Translations under genes and position numbers: made by a program | In this document: piece after piece, positions 35,545 to 43,055 of the stretch | Position numbering within the stretch: the stretch's first letter is position 1 | How the letters are laid out: each line of letters begins with the position of its first letter | Assembly: GCF_900240285.1 (NCBI RefSeq) | Contig: NZ_OESS01000003.1 | Span: 124,001 to 188,000 of the forward strand | Length of the DNA stretch: 64,000 nucleotides | Direction: 5' to 3' | Source of the DNA: Halobacillus sp. Marseille-P3879 | Lineage (GTDB): Bacteria; Bacillota; Bacilli; Bacillales; Halobacillaceae | Notes under the pieces: generated by a model | Seen by the model: only the letters and a program-made list of their open reading frames with translations | What the model was told of the DNA's origin: nothing | Databases searched by the model: none

Positions 35545-35552
35545 AAAATTAG

Positions 35553-35591
35553 AGTTATGTTCTGAATTCACTTTGGAACATAGCTTTTTTA
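35553..35591 (+). terminator. intrinsic terminator after thioesterase gene
   Basis: AGTTATGTTC pairs with GAACATAGCT (one G-T pair) around a 13-base loop, then TTTTTT. Confidence 0.75.
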
Positions 35592-35682
35592 TTTTTGTAA
35601 CTGGGAATGTTGTTTCCTGCCTGGGTATAAGCTTTTAACACTCTTTCATTATAAATATCTTACGGCTAAATTAATCAATAGA

Positions 35683-35700
35683 GTTCCATATAGAAGAATT
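35683..35700 (+). promoter_or_regulatory. GTTCCATATAGAAGAATT motif upstream of flavin hydroxylase
   Basis: The motif lies 82 bp before the hydroxylase start, in its direction, nearly identical to that at 38053-38070. Confidence 0.55.
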
Positions 35701-35782
35701 GCTCTACCCTTTTAAAAGATAGGTTATTTTATACTGAAATTACTATAAAAATTGTAAATAATCTGAAAAGGAGAATTTGAAT

Positions 35783-37015
35783 ATGAGTGAACAAACGAAG
35801 AAGCGAACAGCTATCGTTGTAGGTGCTGGTCCTGTCGGTTTAACGGCTGCCCTTACCTTGCAGAGTAGAGGTATATCTTGTGCGGTAATGGAAGCGGACC
35901 CTAAAGACCATCCCCGCCCGGGAAGCAGAGCCATCTTTCTGCATAATGCCTCATTAAAGTTATTAGAAAGTCAATCTAAAGGTTTAGGATTTACACTGGC
36001 TAGAAATGGAATTGTCTGGCCAGTAAAACGCACGCTTTACAAAGGAAAAGAAGTGTATAAAAAAGATTATGGTATTACGAATACTCATGACCCCCATAAG
36101 CTTCCTCCCTTTACTGCGCTTCATCAGGATGAAATTGAAGGCCATATCTATGATGCGTGTGTGAGTGCCGGGGTAGAATTCATCTGGGGAACTCCTGTGG
36201 CTGCCTGTCAAACTACATCTGATGGCGCAAACATCACTACTGAGTCAGGAGACGTATGGGAAGCGGATTATGTTATCGGGGCTGATGGCGGACGATCCAT
36301 TGTAAGAACTTCAGTCGGTTTAAAATTTGAAGGGCCTCGTACTCAAGATACATTTCTAGTTGTAGATTTGGAAGAAGATGAAGATAATCCTCTGCCCCTT
36401 GAGCGGATTTTCCACTATCAACATCCTGCAATGGGCGGAAGAAATGTGATGCACGTTCCTTTCAAAGGAGGGTGGAGAGTCGATTTGCAATTGTTGGAAG
36501 AAGATGATCCGGAAGAATTTAAAGACATTGAAGGTGTGAAGAAGTGGCTTCCTAAGGTGATGGCGCCTAAGTATGCGGATCGAATTAAGTGGGTCTCTTC
36601 TTACCGTTTTCATCAAGTTGTAGCCGACTCTTTTACTGATAAAAACTATCGAGTACTGCTGGCCGGGGAAGCTGCTCACTTATTCGCTCCTTTTGGGGCA
36701 AGAGGGCTTAATTCCGGGGTACCTGATGCGATCATTGCTGTAAATGGTATTGAAAAAGCATTAGAAAGTAAGAGTGAAGAAGAAAGACAGGCTGCCATTT
36801 ATGCTTCAGCAAAAGAACGGAGGATTGCTGCAAAATGGAATAGAGACGGCTCTACTACGGCTCTGCACCATTTGCAGGGAGATTCCCCTGAAATGAATAT
36901 GAAAAGAGAAGTAGCAGCTTCTCTAACTGCAGTAGCTCCTAAGCTGGGACGCTGGCTGGATGAAGGTCCTTATGGGCCGAAATTTGGGCCCCCTGAATTG
37001 ACCACTAAATACTAA
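35783..37015 (+). CDS. FAD-dependent aromatic-ring monooxygenase (PHBH family)
   Basis: A 410-residue class A flavin monooxygenase. The ADP-binding loop 'VVGAGPVGLTAALTLQ' is at residues 12-27, the 'DG' motif 'VIGADGGRSIVR' at about 164-175, and the FAD-ribityl motif 'LLAGEAAHLFAPFGARGLNS' at about 292-311, with Glu296 where most relatives have Asp. ATG 35783 lies 9 bp after AAAGGAG. It probably hydroxylates a benzoyl-type substrate, possibly as CoA thioester, to the gentisate pattern. It forms an operon with the unknown gene 17 bp downstream. Confidence 0.88.
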   Translation: MSEQTKKRTAIVVGAGPVGLTAALTLQSRGISCAVMEADPKDHPRPGSRAIFLHNASLKLLESQSKGLGFTLARNGIVWPVKRTLYKGKEVYKKDYGITNTHDPHKLPPFTALHQDEIEGHIYDACVSAGVEFIWGTPVAACQTTSDGANITTESGDVWEADYVIGADGGRSIVRTSVGLKFEGPRTQDTFLVVDLEEDEDNPLPLERIFHYQHPAMGGRNVMHVPFKGGWRVDLQLLEEDDPEEFKDIEGVKKWLPKVMAPKYADRIKWVSSYRFHQVVADSFTDKNYRVLLAGEAAHLFAPFGARGLNSGVPDAIIAVNGIEKALESKSEEERQAAIYASAKERRIAAKWNRDGSTTALHHLQGDSPEMNMKREVAASLTAVAPKLGRWLDEGPYGPKFGPPELTTKY

Positions 37016-37032
37016 GCAAAGGAGCGAGGTCT

Positions 37033-37608
37033 ATGGCAGTAACATCATATGTTCCAAAGAAAGAACTCTTTGGGCCCAATGATAAACGAGTCAAAGTATT
37101 GATTGACAGGCTTACAAATGTAGAATGGTATCGGCAAATCGGAACTAAGGATGTAAGAACTGAAGAAAAGCTGAAAAAATTCATGGATTCATTTGACTTA
37201 TATGACTATGAAACGGAATGGGTTTCATTACAAGAGGTGCCTGGTAAAATTAGGAGTCTAAAGTTAGAGGATAGCAGGCCTTGGGATCATCTAAAAGAAG
37301 TCCCGGAGAAGATCAATACTACAGGAGAAAAAGCTGGAAGAAAAGCAGCTTTGGATCAATTAGTCACTGATATACCCGAGCTTGTGTACCATGGTGCTTT
37401 TAAAGGTGCTTATAAAACCTACCAAGATCAACAAGCCGTTTCAATATTAGCAGGGCATGCCATGTATATCAGTCTTCTGGCTTGTACATGGGAAGCTGTA
37501 GCAGATCAGAGTGGGTGGGAAGATAATCCGTTTCTTTACCTTATCGATATTATGGAAGAAGGCCACCTTCCTCTGGGACCGCACGACAATTCTATTTATC
37601 TGGCATAA
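37033..37608 (+). CDS. unrecognised 191-residue protein co-transcribed with the flavin hydroxylase
   Basis: I do not recognise this family. It is a soluble-looking acidic protein of 191 residues without signal peptide or cysteine motif. A charged N-terminal half holds 'PNDKRVKVLIDRLTNVEWYR'. The helical C-terminal half holds 'PELVYHGAFKGAYKTYQDQ' and ends with the His- and Glu-containing 'DIMEEGHLPLGPHDNSI'. ATG 37033 follows AAAGGAGCGAGG, 17 bp after the hydroxylase stop, and a strong terminator follows. It may be a partner, isomerase or stabiliser for the hydroxylase step. This is context only. Confidence 0.82.
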   Translation: MAVTSYVPKKELFGPNDKRVKVLIDRLTNVEWYRQIGTKDVRTEEKLKKFMDSFDLYDYETEWVSLQEVPGKIRSLKLEDSRPWDHLKEVPEKINTTGEKAGRKAALDQLVTDIPELVYHGAFKGAYKTYQDQQAVSILAGHAMYISLLACTWEAVADQSGWEDNPFLYLIDIMEEGHLPLGPHDNSIYLA

Positions 37609-37616
37609 CTGTCAAA

Positions 37617-37651
37617 GGGACCGTGCTGGTTAAACAGCAGCGGTCCTTTTC
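37617..37651 (+). terminator. intrinsic terminator after hydroxylase operon
   Basis: GGACCG-TGCTG pairs with CAGCA-CGGTCC with a single bulged G, then TTTT. Confidence 0.85.
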
Positions 37652-37980
37652 TTAATACCGTAATAACCTAATTCCAGTGAAATCATAAAATTTTCCCCTC
37701 GGTTTTATACGATTTACTAGACCAGCAATATTGAGGGAAGCAATCACACGTTGTTTTGTTTTATAAACAGGTGCGCCTATCGCAATGATATTGTCCTTGA
37801 ATTCTCTTTCGCTTTTTACAAAAACTTCTTTTCGAATAAGAGAAATTCCCTGTCGAAGTTGATCGGGGCCAGTAATTGTTTGCTTTGTAAAAGGTTTCAA
37901 AGGTTCTTCCAAGAAAAACTTTTAAGAAGACGAAGGGCATTTTCAAGTGAAGTATATTTTCAATTCTTAACAGACGTCAT
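37652..37980 (-). pseudogene. IclR-family regulator, internally deleted
   Basis: On the minus strand an AAAGGAG site precedes ATG 37980, and the first codons read M-T-S-V-K-N-stop, then 'KYTSLENALRLLKSFS', which matches the N terminus of the IclR protein at 30108 ('NTSLENALDVLKSFS'). At about 37910 the reading switches frame directly into the C-terminal effector part ('PFTKQTITGPDQL', 'NIIAIGAPVYKTKQRVIASL'). The helix-turn-helix and about half of the protein are missing. It was probably the local regulator of the divergent gentisate operon. Confidence 0.85.
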
Positions 37981-38052
37981 TCCTTTTCTCCTTTTACGTT
38001 TATGTAAGTTATATCAAAAAAATCAAAAAATTCAGCTAGTATTCACTTAAAA

Positions 38053-38070
38053 GTTCCATATATAAGAATT
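38053..38070 (+). promoter_or_regulatory. GTTCCATATATAAGAATT motif upstream of the gentisate operon
   Basis: The motif lies 78 bp before the ligase start, in its direction, between the broken iclR gene and the operon. Confidence 0.55.
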
Positions 38071-38148
38071 CTACTGTTTTTCAATATACCAGCAAAAATT
38101 ATAATCGGAGTAACATGAGCTAACAAAAAAAGAGAAAGGAGCGTTGTT

Positions 38149-39441
38149 ATGGAAGCGGCAGCTTTATATCCATTGTATGAAACAAAAATGGATCTCAAAT
38201 CCTATCAATTTCAGCGGTTGAATCAGTTGCTGGTGTTTACGCTGCAAAATAATGAATTTTATCAAGAGAAGCTGAAAGGTATTCGGTTTCCGATAAGAGG
38301 ATATGAGGACCTGACAGATCTTCCGTTCACCTTTAAGCAAGAACTTGCCGAAGATCAGGAGAATAATAAACCAGTCGGAAAAAACTATTCATATCCGCTG
38401 TCCAGTTATGTTGAGTTCCACCAGACATCAGGAACTACAGGAAAGCCAATCCGTGTCATGGATACGAAAGAAAGCTGGGAGTGGTGGAGCAAGTGCTGGC
38501 AGGAAGTATATAAAAGCAGTGGGGTCACGGCAGAGGATACTATTTTTATTGCTTTTTCTTTTGGTCCTTTCGTCGGTTTCTGGGGCGGATACCAAGCTGG
38601 AAAAGACGTCGGTTGCTTAGTTATTCCAGGTGGAGGCCAATCTACTAAGCAGAGGCTGTACAACATAATAGAAAATCAAGCGACCGTTTTGCTGTGTACG
38701 CCCAGTTACGCCCTCCATCTTGCGGAAGTTGCTGAACAAAACGATATCGATATTTATAATTCTTCCATGAAAACTATAATAACTGCTGGAGAACCGGGTG
38801 GATCTATTCCTTCTGTACGGGAAAAAATCGAAGCAGGATGGGGTGCGAAAGTATTCGATCATGTAGGGATGACGGAAATGGGAGCTTACGGTTTTTCCTG
38901 TTCCGAACAAAAAGGATTACATGTAAACGAATCAGAATTCATCGCAGAAGTGATTAATCCTGAGACTGGTCATCATGTACGGGAGGGGGAAAGAGGAGAA
39001 CTTGTGCTGACGAACTTAGGCAGATATGGTTACCCGCTAATTAGGTATCGAACAGGGGATGTCGTCGTTCATTCTATGGGCAAATGCGGCTGCGGGAATC
39101 ACTACCGCTTTCTTCCCGGCGGTATAGTAGGAAGACAAGATGAGATGGTGGTCATTCGCGGTACCAACATCTTCCCTCAATCTATTGAAGCGATTGTAAG
39201 AGAATTTAATGGTGTTAACGAGTTTAGAATTATTTACTATCAAGAAAACGGGATGGACCAGGTAAAAGTTCATTATGAAGGTGAACAGTTAATTTTCGAA
39301 GAATTGAAAGCGCTTTTAAGAGAAAGGCTGGGTCTGAGAGTCGATGTAGAGCTCGTGGAAGATAATGTGCTGCCCCGCTTTGAACTTAAGTCACGAAGAG
39401 TTGAAGATCGAAGGTATGAGATGAATAAACCGTTATTTTAA
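38149..39441 (+). CDS. phenylacetate-CoA ligase family (PaaK-type) aryl-CoA ligase
   Basis: A 430-residue AMP-forming ligase of the PaaK family. The P-loop is 'HQTSGTTGKP' (residues 91-100), then 'DHVGMTEMGAYGFSC', 'LIRYRTGDVV', and the C-terminal 'VVIRGTNIFPQSIEAIV'. It lacks the longer N-terminal domain of the ANL ligases at 15253 and 32002. ATG 38149 follows AAAGGAGCG. It is the first gene of the operon with FAH hydrolase, DinB-type protein and gentisate dioxygenase, so its substrate is probably a hydroxybenzoate made into a CoA ester before hydroxylation. Confidence 0.9.
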   Translation: MEAAALYPLYETKMDLKSYQFQRLNQLLVFTLQNNEFYQEKLKGIRFPIRGYEDLTDLPFTFKQELAEDQENNKPVGKNYSYPLSSYVEFHQTSGTTGKPIRVMDTKESWEWWSKCWQEVYKSSGVTAEDTIFIAFSFGPFVGFWGGYQAGKDVGCLVIPGGGQSTKQRLYNIIENQATVLLCTPSYALHLAEVAEQNDIDIYNSSMKTIITAGEPGGSIPSVREKIEAGWGAKVFDHVGMTEMGAYGFSCSEQKGLHVNESEFIAEVINPETGHHVREGERGELVLTNLGRYGYPLIRYRTGDVVVHSMGKCGCGNHYRFLPGGIVGRQDEMVVIRGTNIFPQSIEAIVREFNGVNEFRIIYYQENGMDQVKVHYEGEQLIFEELKALLRERLGLRVDVELVEDNVLPRFELKSRRVEDRRYEMNKPLF

Positions 39442-39486
39442 AAGCTTTAATCTCGAGATGAAATTTGAAATGGAGGAGACAAACAT

Positions 39487-40443
39487 ATGAAACTAGTTAA
39501 TTATATAGTAGACAAACAGGAGAAGCGAACAGGAATCTATGAAGATGGTGTCATCATCGATTTAAACAGAGCTTATGAGAATTACAAAGTATCAGAAGGA
39601 AGTCAGATCGCAAAGAAAACGGCAGCTGTCTATGTCCCTTCTGATATGACCTTGCTGTTAGAGGGGGGAGAAGAAACTCTGAAGGAAGCTGAAAAAGCTG
39701 TTAATTATGTCGTCTCAAACGGTCTTAACGTAGATGGGAAAGTTGTTTTCAACAAAGACGATGTCAAGCTGGAGGCACCGGTTGGGAAACCGAACAAAAT
39801 CATCTGTGTCGGTCATAATTACCGGGAGCACATTTTAGAAATGAAGCGGGAGCTTCCGGAAAATCCAGTCTTGTTCGCAAAATTCAATAATACAATATCG
39901 GGTCCTGAAGATCCGATTGTAAAGAAAGATATTTCCGATCAGTATGATTTTGAAGCCGAGTTTGCTTTCGTCATTGGCAAGCAGGCGAAAAACGTTAAAG
40001 AAGAAGATGCTCTTGATTATGTAGCTGGGTATACAGTGGCCAATGATGTAAGTGTGCGTGATCTTCAAAAGCGGACACTGCAATGGCTGCAAGGTAAAAG
40101 TGTAGATGGCACACTGCCATTAGGGCCGTGGCTGGTAACTAAAGACGAGGTACCGGATCCGCACAATCTGGATATAGAGTTGAAAGTTAACGGAGAAACG
40201 AAGCAAAAATCTAATACGAGCAGTCTGGTATTCAATGTTAATCGTTTAGTTGATTTTGTCTCACACCTGATCACTCTTGAGCCAGGGGATATCCTTCTTA
40301 CCGGAACACCAGGAGGAGTCGGCGTTGCCCGCGATCCCCAGGAATTCCTGCAGGAAGGAGATACAGTTACAATCAGCATCGATCAAGTAGGGATATTGGA
40401 GAATGAAGTGAGAAATGAAGCAAAGACGGAGGTGCACGTATGA
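39487..40443 (+). CDS. fumarylacetoacetate hydrolase family protein (fumarylpyruvate/maleylpyruvate hydrolase candidate)
   Basis: A 318-residue FAH-fold hydrolase. The metal site is in 'FEAEFAFVIGKQAKNV' (E-x-E near residue 157); 'VGHNYREHILEM' near residue 115 and the C-terminal 'GDILLTGTPGGVG' are family hallmarks. In gentisate catabolism this class cleaves fumarylpyruvate to fumarate and pyruvate. ATG 39487 follows ATGGAGGAG. Its stop overlaps the DinB-type gene start by ATGA, so hydrolase and putative isomerase are translationally coupled. Confidence 0.92.
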   Translation: MKLVNYIVDKQEKRTGIYEDGVIIDLNRAYENYKVSEGSQIAKKTAAVYVPSDMTLLLEGGEETLKEAEKAVNYVVSNGLNVDGKVVFNKDDVKLEAPVGKPNKIICVGHNYREHILEMKRELPENPVLFAKFNNTISGPEDPIVKKDISDQYDFEAEFAFVIGKQAKNVKEEDALDYVAGYTVANDVSVRDLQKRTLQWLQGKSVDGTLPLGPWLVTKDEVPDPHNLDIELKVNGETKQKSNTSSLVFNVNRLVDFVSHLITLEPGDILLTGTPGGVGVARDPQEFLQEGDTVTISIDQVGILENEVRNEAKTEVHV

Positions 40444-40931
40444 GCAAAGCAGAACAGTATCAGCAGCAGATTAAGGAAAAAGTGAATACGTATTTAGAGG
40501 TCTCCGATGTTTCCAAGGAAATGGTCAAATGGAAGCCATCGAAAGACGAATGGTCTATTTTGCAGATTCATTCTCATGTAAATGAGTCTCTTAACTTTTG
40601 GATTCAAGATCTTCTGGAAGCCGTGGAAGGTAAGGAAAAATGGGGTCGGACTTTAAAACATGAAGGACGTCTTGCTGCCGTTGAAGATGTAGAGAACCTT
40701 GACATTGAATCCATTCGTGAGGATATTGCTGCCAGTAAGGACAAAGGTATTGCAGAAATAGGTAAGATGAGCTCCGAGGTTTTTGAAAAAGAAAAAGAGC
40801 ACGTGAATCCTAAGTTCGGCGTAAAACCATTATCATTTTTAGTCGAGCATTTCATCATCGAGCATATTGGAAAGCACATCACTCAGGTAGAACGCAACAT
40901 TGCGAATTATAAAGAGAAAGTTCATCAATAA
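40440..40931 (+). CDS. DinB-fold metalloprotein; candidate thiol-dependent maleylpyruvate isomerase
   Basis: A 163-residue DinB/YfiT-superfamily four-helix protein. The three metal-binding histidines of the fold can be placed at H46 ('WSILQIHSHVNES') and at H142 and H146 ('IEHIGKHITQVER'). This superfamily includes mycothiol-dependent maleylpyruvate isomerase of actinobacteria and bacillithiol S-transferases of Bacillus. It sits between the FAH hydrolase (ATGA overlap) and gentisate dioxygenase (14 bp), exactly where an isomerase is needed, and no glutathione-type isomerase is present. I infer a bacillithiol-dependent or thiol-independent maleylpyruvate isomerase. The fold call is firm; the function is inference. 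Confidence 0.8.
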   Translation: MSKAEQYQQQIKEKVNTYLEVSDVSKEMVKWKPSKDEWSILQIHSHVNESLNFWIQDLLEAVEGKEKWGRTLKHEGRLAAVEDVENLDIESIREDIAASKDKGIAEIGKMSSEVFEKEKEHVNPKFGVKPLSFLVEHFIIEHIGKHITQVERNIANYKEKVHQ

Positions 40932-40945
40932 AGGAGGAGATATAA

Positions 40946-42067
40946 ATGGAACAAAACGATTTTATGAAAAGTAAGGAAGTTCAGCAATTCGATGAAGATA
41001 TTAAACAGCATCATCTCGGCCCTCTCTGGCATGCTATTCCTCAGCTCGCATCAAAAGAGCCGAATAAAACGGTTAAGCCTTATTTATGGAAATGGAAGCT
41101 TATTAAAGAAAAGCTTGAAGATGCTACTGAAATTTTCACCCCTGAACGCGGCGGGGAAAGACGTGCGATTTATCTGCAGAATCCAGGGCTGGAAAATCGG
41201 GAGCCATATGGCTGGGGGTCTACTACCTCTACAATGTATGTGGCCGTCCAGCTGATTCTTCCAGGAGAAACAGCCCCTTCTCATCGACATACTCAAAGTG
41301 CTTTGCGTTTTATTAAAGAAGGGGATGGAGCTTTTTCCATTGTGGATGGGGAACGTTTATTTATGGAAGAGGGCGACTTCCTTTCCACACCAAAAGGACG
41401 CTGGCACGGTCATTCGCAGCCAGGGGACAAGCCGATGTTCTGGATTGATGTATTGGATATTCCAACCATTTACTTTTTAAATGGCTCATTTTTTGAAGGC
41501 CATCCTGATGGCATCGAGAATCCTTCCTTACCGGACAACTATTCTGCCAGAAAATATGCAGGAGGACAGGTAAGACCTCCTCAAGACAGACATAGCGAGC
41601 ATACACCTCTTGGAGCTTATAAATGGGAGCAGACGAAAAAGGCGCTGGACAGCATCTCAGATTTTGAACCGGACCCTTACGACGGTCATTCTGTTGAATA
41701 TTTAAGTCCTTCCAATGGGGAAACCGCGCACCCTAATATTTCATCAAGACTTCAAAAGCTGGAAGCGGGATTCCATTCTAAATCCCATCGTCATACAAGT
41801 TCTACCGTGGTGCACATCTTTAAAGGGGAAGGTTATACGGTGATTGATAATATCCGCTATGATTGGGAAGAAGGAGACCTCCTCGTTATTCCGAACTGGG
41901 CTTGGCATGAGCATGTTTCAACTTCAACAGGAGATTCGTACCTATTTACGGTAAGTGACCTGCCGATGATGGAGAAGTTTGGATTGGAGAGAGAAGAAGC
42001 TTATCAAGGGAATAACGGCCACCAAGAGGTTAAAGAGGTTTTTAATCCTGAATTGCAAAATATATAA
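40946..42067 (+). CDS. gentisate 1,2-dioxygenase (bicupin)
   Basis: A 373-residue bicupin dioxygenase that opens gentisate to maleylpyruvate with Fe(II) and O2. The iron ligands are in the N-terminal cupin: H113 and H115 in 'PSHRHTQSALRFI' and H154 (or H156) in 'GRWHGHSQPG'. A second cupin follows with 'SHRHTSSTVVHI' and 'NWAWHEHVS'. Length and motifs are normal. ATG 40946 follows AAAGGAGGAG. It ends the operon of PaaK-type ligase, FAH hydrolase and DinB-type protein. Confidence 0.94.
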   Translation: MEQNDFMKSKEVQQFDEDIKQHHLGPLWHAIPQLASKEPNKTVKPYLWKWKLIKEKLEDATEIFTPERGGERRAIYLQNPGLENREPYGWGSTTSTMYVAVQLILPGETAPSHRHTQSALRFIKEGDGAFSIVDGERLFMEEGDFLSTPKGRWHGHSQPGDKPMFWIDVLDIPTIYFLNGSFFEGHPDGIENPSLPDNYSARKYAGGQVRPPQDRHSEHTPLGAYKWEQTKKALDSISDFEPDPYDGHSVEYLSPSNGETAHPNISSRLQKLEAGFHSKSHRHTSSTVVHIFKGEGYTVIDNIRYDWEEGDLLVIPNWAWHEHVSTSTGDSYLFTVSDLPMMEKFGLEREEAYQGNNGHQEVKEVFNPELQNI

Positions 42068-42104
42068 GGGTAGAGAATTGTAAAAGATGAATTTCGTTCC
42101 AATT

Positions 42105-42143
42105 ATAAGGTCAATCAGGTTTATATCTGGTTGACCTTATTTT
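42105..42143 (+). terminator. intrinsic terminator of the gentisate operon
   Basis: AAGGTCAATCAG pairs with CTGGTTGACCTT (one G-T pair), loop about 8 bases, then TTTTT. Confidence 0.85.
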
Positions 42144-42228
42144 TATGGGTTATATATAAGGGAAATATTAAAGAAGAATTTTTAGTAAGGGACCATGTTT
42201 TCAATGCCAAATTTATTTCCGACAATAT

Positions 42229-42295
42229 AAAAGGGCGCTGCTTAGTTTGGCGGATTCTTCTAAACAAGAACATCTGCCAAACAAACACCGCCCTA
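42229..42295 (-). terminator. long hairpin terminating the small minus-strand gene
   Basis: Arms AGGGCG and TTTGGCGGATTCTT pair with their partners near CGCCCT, with several bulges; on the minus strand TTTT follows. Confidence 0.65.
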
Positions 42296-42302
42296 TTTCA
42301 CC

Positions 42303-42530
42303 TTACTGCTTATTGAAGCTGTTGTCGTCCTTATAATATAAATACGCCACTAACTTTTCAAAATCTTTATCAGAGGAACATTCGATTTGTAAATCAATAA
42401 AGGCCATTACGACTTCTTCATCATTAAACGGAAAATGGCTGTTATCTACATTACTTATGATCTCCCTATTGGATAGTCCCTTCTCCCGTAACATCTCAAC
42501 GGCTTGCTTCATCGAAGATACTTCTCCCAT
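42303..42530 (-). CDS. unrecognised 75-residue protein
   Basis: A small acidic protein of 75 residues with no membrane segment or signal peptide. The N-terminal helix has 'AVEMLREKGLSNREII', a shape seen in small regulatory helical proteins, and the C-terminal half is rich in Asp and Lys. It has a strong ribosome binding site (AGGAGG, 7 bp before ATG 42530) and its own terminator, so it is probably a real gene. I do not recognise the family, and its context does not suggest a role. Confidence 0.7.
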   Translation of the reverse strand: MGEVSSMKQAVEMLREKGLSNREIISNVDNSHFPFNDEEVVMAFIDLQIECSSDKDFEKLVAYLYYKDDNSFNKQ

Positions 42531-43055
42531 GTCTATGCCTCCTAAAGATTGTTTAGTTTCTTACCTGTAAATCTTTACGCAAGGTCTTAAAGTAACTAGA
42601 TTTGAGGGAAATGGCAGAGGTAAAAACGAAAAATCCAGAAAAAAGACCTTTGTCTTTATTATTTACTACATGATTAAGCGATTTTCCTGCTTAGCTTTAG
42701 GATCTATTTCATCGTTCCATAACAAAACTAATAGAATGTAAGCCATAGTTGATTTTCATACTTCTTATTATTTATTAATCGTTAAACCATACCTTCTTTT
42801 TTACTTGAAAAGATTGGGAGGACAGCTTTTTTATGTTAGTTGGTATGTTATCTTCCATGGAAGAATAAAATAGTTTTCTTAAAGACTACTCGATTTGTGA
42901 CTAGGTTTTAGAGAAACGATGGCATTCTCTATTTAAGTGTGCGGTGAAGGGAATGTTCGAACATATTGAGCCCATCGACCGTTAACATCCGGCGAAAAGC
43001 TTACAAATGCTTTCCCACTCTCGTTCTTACAAATCGCCATATAAAAAAGAGCGCT
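42531..43055. other. 525 bp spacer with remnant of a second exchanger gene leader
   Basis: No intact gene. On the minus strand, 42747-42852 is a diverged copy of the leader of the cation exchanger gene at 46233. The first codons follow from 42746 (M-A-Y-I-L-L-V, compare M-A-Y-V-L-L-I), and the similarity then stops. The rest shows nothing recognisable. Confidence 0.6.
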
